Below, piece by piece: positions 62,685 through 64,000 of a stretch of DNA of 64,000 bases. A program made the translations under genes and the position numbers. This stretch comes from an uncultured Jannaschia sp. Its GTDB lineage: Bacteria; Pseudomonadota; Alphaproteobacteria; Rhodobacterales; Rhodobacteraceae. The stretch is from NCBI RefSeq assembly GCF_947503795.1, contig NZ_CANNEZ010000002.1, positions 496,001-560,000 of the forward strand, in the 5' to 3' direction. The number at the start of each line of letters is the position of its first letter. Position 1 is the stretch's first letter. The notes below the pieces were generated by a model, which had not been told where the DNA came from, did not search any database, and worked only from the letters and a program-made list of their open reading frames with translations.

Positions 62685-64000
62685 TTAGTTCCCCAGCCGG
62701 TCGAGCAATGCGGGCACATGTACCTGGTCGGATTTGTAGTTCCCCGAGAGCACATGCATCACGAGGTTCACGCCGAACCGATACGCGATCTCGCGCTGCT
62801 GTTCGCCCGCGAAGCCCCGCCCCACGGGCAGGAGCGCGTTGCCCCGGCTGTCCACCGCCCAGGCGGCCGCCCAGTCGTTTCCACCGATCACCACGGGCGT
62901 CACCCCGTCATTGAGGTCCCGGAACGGCATTCCCGGCACGGCCTCGGTCGGGGGCGAGGCCTCGACCCAGAGGTCCGGCGAGTTGTAGCGCCCCGGCACA
63001 TCCTGCAGCAGGTAGAAGCTCCGCGTCATGACGTGATCGAGCGGCAGCGGCTCGAGCGGCGGGATGTCCAGCGGGGCGGCCAAATCACGCAACCGCTGGC
63101 TGGCGGGCGAGGACGAGCCGAAGCCCCCGATATCCGCGTCGCGCGTGTCGAAGAGGATCATGCCGCCGCCGCGCAGATACCGGTTCAGCTTGGCGTAGGC
63201 CGCGTCCGACGGGCGCGGCTGGTCCACCACGACTGGCCAGTAGAGGAGCGGGTAGAAGGCCAGCTCATCCGCCTCCAGATCGACGCCGCGGGGCAGGGAC
63301 GGCTCGACCGAGGTGCGCGCCGTCAGCACCGCCGACAGACCCGTGAGCCCCGCCAATGCCACCTCATCGACGGCGCGGTCGCCGGTGACGACATGGGCCA
63401 GCGCCACCTCGTCCGGGATCTGCGCGTCCTGCGCTCGGGCCTCGGGCACGATCATCGCGGCCAGCAGGACGACGGCGGCCGTCGTCGCGCCACGGCGCAG
63501 GCGCCCGCCGAGCCAGAGCGACGCCAATGCGTCGAGGGTCAGAAGCCCGAGGGCCAGCGCCAGGAGCCATGGCATCAGATCCGTCTCGGGCGCGCGATCC
63601 AGCCCTTCGACCACCGTTCCGGCCGGGTAATTCGCCGGAGCGAGCGTGGCGTCGGGGCCCAGCACGTTCACCGCGAGGCTCTGTCCCGGCCCTTCGTAAA
63701 GCCCCGGCGGCAGCTCGGCGGAGGGCACCGGCTCGACCAGCGCCTCGCCACCGATGCCGGCCATTGCGCCTGCGTCGCGCGCCGTACCGAAGCCATCAAG
63801 GACCACCCGCGCCACCCATGTCGTCCCTTCGAGATCTTCGGGCGCGGGCCGCGCAGGGCGGGTCGAAACGGCGAGCCGCTCCAGCATCTGCACGAAGAGC
63901 CCCGACAGCGGCAGGCTCGACCACTCCGCGTTGGCGGTCACGTGGAACAGCACGACCTGTCCTTGTCCCAGCGGCTTGCGCGTCACCAAGGGCGTGCCGT
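62685..64000 (-). CDS. DUF4159 domain membrane protein (partial)
   Basis: The frame is open through the right edge of the window, so the N-terminus is missing; about 438 codons are present. Two hydrophobic segments (LMPWLLALALGLLTLDALASL and TTAAVVLLAAMIVP) separate an upstream part from a C-terminal DUF4159 domain (NRYLRGGGMILFDTRDAD, SRGNALLPVGRGF, YRFGVNLVMHVLSGNYKSDQVH). Function unknown. It is the upstream partner of the glutamine-amidotransferase-like gene. Confidence 0.82.
   Translation of the reverse strand, partial: GTPLVTRKPLGQGQVVLFHVTANAEWSSLPLSGLFVQMLERLAVSTRPARPAPEDLEGTTWVARVVLDGFGTARDAGAMAGIGGEALVEPVPSAELPPGLYEGPGQSLAVNVLGPDATLAPANYPAGTVVEGLDRAPETDLMPWLLALALGLLTLDALASLWLGGRLRRGATTAAVVLLAAMIVPEARAQDAQIPDEVALAHVVTGDRAVDEVALAGLTGLSAVLTARTSVEPSLPRGVDLEADELAFYPLLYWPVVVDQPRPSDAAYAKLNRYLRGGGMILFDTRDADIGGFGSSSPASQRLRDLAAPLDIPPLEPLPLDHVMTRSFYLLQDVPGRYNSPDLWVEASPPTEAVPGMPFRDLNDGVTPVVIGGNDWAAAWAVDSRGNALLPVGRGFAGEQQREIAYRFGVNLVMHVLSGNYKSDQVHVPALLDRLGN

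Overview
The window is high-GC, gene-dense chromosomal DNA from an alphaproteobacterium, most probably a marine Rhodobacteraceae (Roseobacter-group) member. The reasons are a complete-looking sdh/mdh/suc/lpd TCA-cycle block, several ethylmalonyl-CoA pathway enzymes (Ccr, Ecm, Mch, Mcl2), a LuxR/LuxI pair with CtrA-type boxes, DUF2793 and TIGR02300 proteins, and a tripartite TRAP transporter. No insertion sequence, integrase, CRISPR array, rRNA or pseudogene was seen. One tRNA (Ala, anticodon GGC) is present. Most genes within operons are joined by 4-base ATGA or GTGA overlaps.

Layout. 1-2.7 kb: the end of a TIGR02186 membrane protein, an SDR oxidoreductase and a RecD-like helicase. 2.7-4.4 kb: a quorum-sensing module (64-aa protein, luxR, luxI). 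4.5-12.3 kb: ccr, a PlsB-like acyltransferase, ecm, an H-NS-like protein, deoD, an ornithine-type decarboxylase and a small lipoprotein. 12.3-18.3 kb (minus strand): sdhC-sdhD-sdhA, then five small two-cysteine secreted/lipoprotein genes and a sulfotransferase, then sdhB and a peroxiredoxin. 18.5-22.2 kb: a DUF3140 gene, then the minus-strand operon mcl2-nnrU-DUF1737-mch-DUF4344. 22.4-35.4 kb (plus strand): a secreted protein, mdh, then sucC-(3 small exported proteins)-sucD-DUF805-(exported protein)-sucA-sucB-(small TM)-(MAPEG)-lpd. 35.7-50 kb: an exopolysaccharide locus. Plus-strand genes for a sulfotransferase, a NodB-type deacetylase and a Wzy-like polymerase face a ten-gene minus operon (CapE/CapF/CapG for UDP-N-acetyl-L-fucosamine, a PglC-like initiating transferase, a sulfotransferase, a PglE-like aminotransferase, two glycosyltransferases, a Wzx-like flippase, an acetyltransferase). 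50-54.9 kb: a DUF2793 protein, a UDP-glucuronate 4-epimerase-like gene, a GntR regulator, a YgjP-type metallopeptidase and TIGR02300. 54.9-60.5 kb: tRNA-Ala, a spermidine-synthase-like protein, then a minus operon with a TRAP transporter (dctPQM), a threonine-dehydratase-like enzyme and a BKACE enzyme. 60.6-64 kb: two large membrane proteins (glutamine-amidotransferase-like and DUF4159), the second running off the window.

How the genes fit together. Ccr, Ecm, Mch and Mcl2 take acetoacetyl-CoA-derived C4/C5 units toward glyoxylate, acetyl-CoA and propionyl-CoA. Their products feed the TCA enzymes encoded beside them. The sdh and suc operons share an unusual upstream element, two GTGATCAC palindromes separated by exactly 13 bp, about 117 bp before the first start codon, which suggests one unknown regulator for both. 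The luxR operon, luxI and the DUF2793 gene share a CtrA-like box in the same orientation, suggesting that cell-cycle/quorum-sensing control reaches the surface-polysaccharide region.
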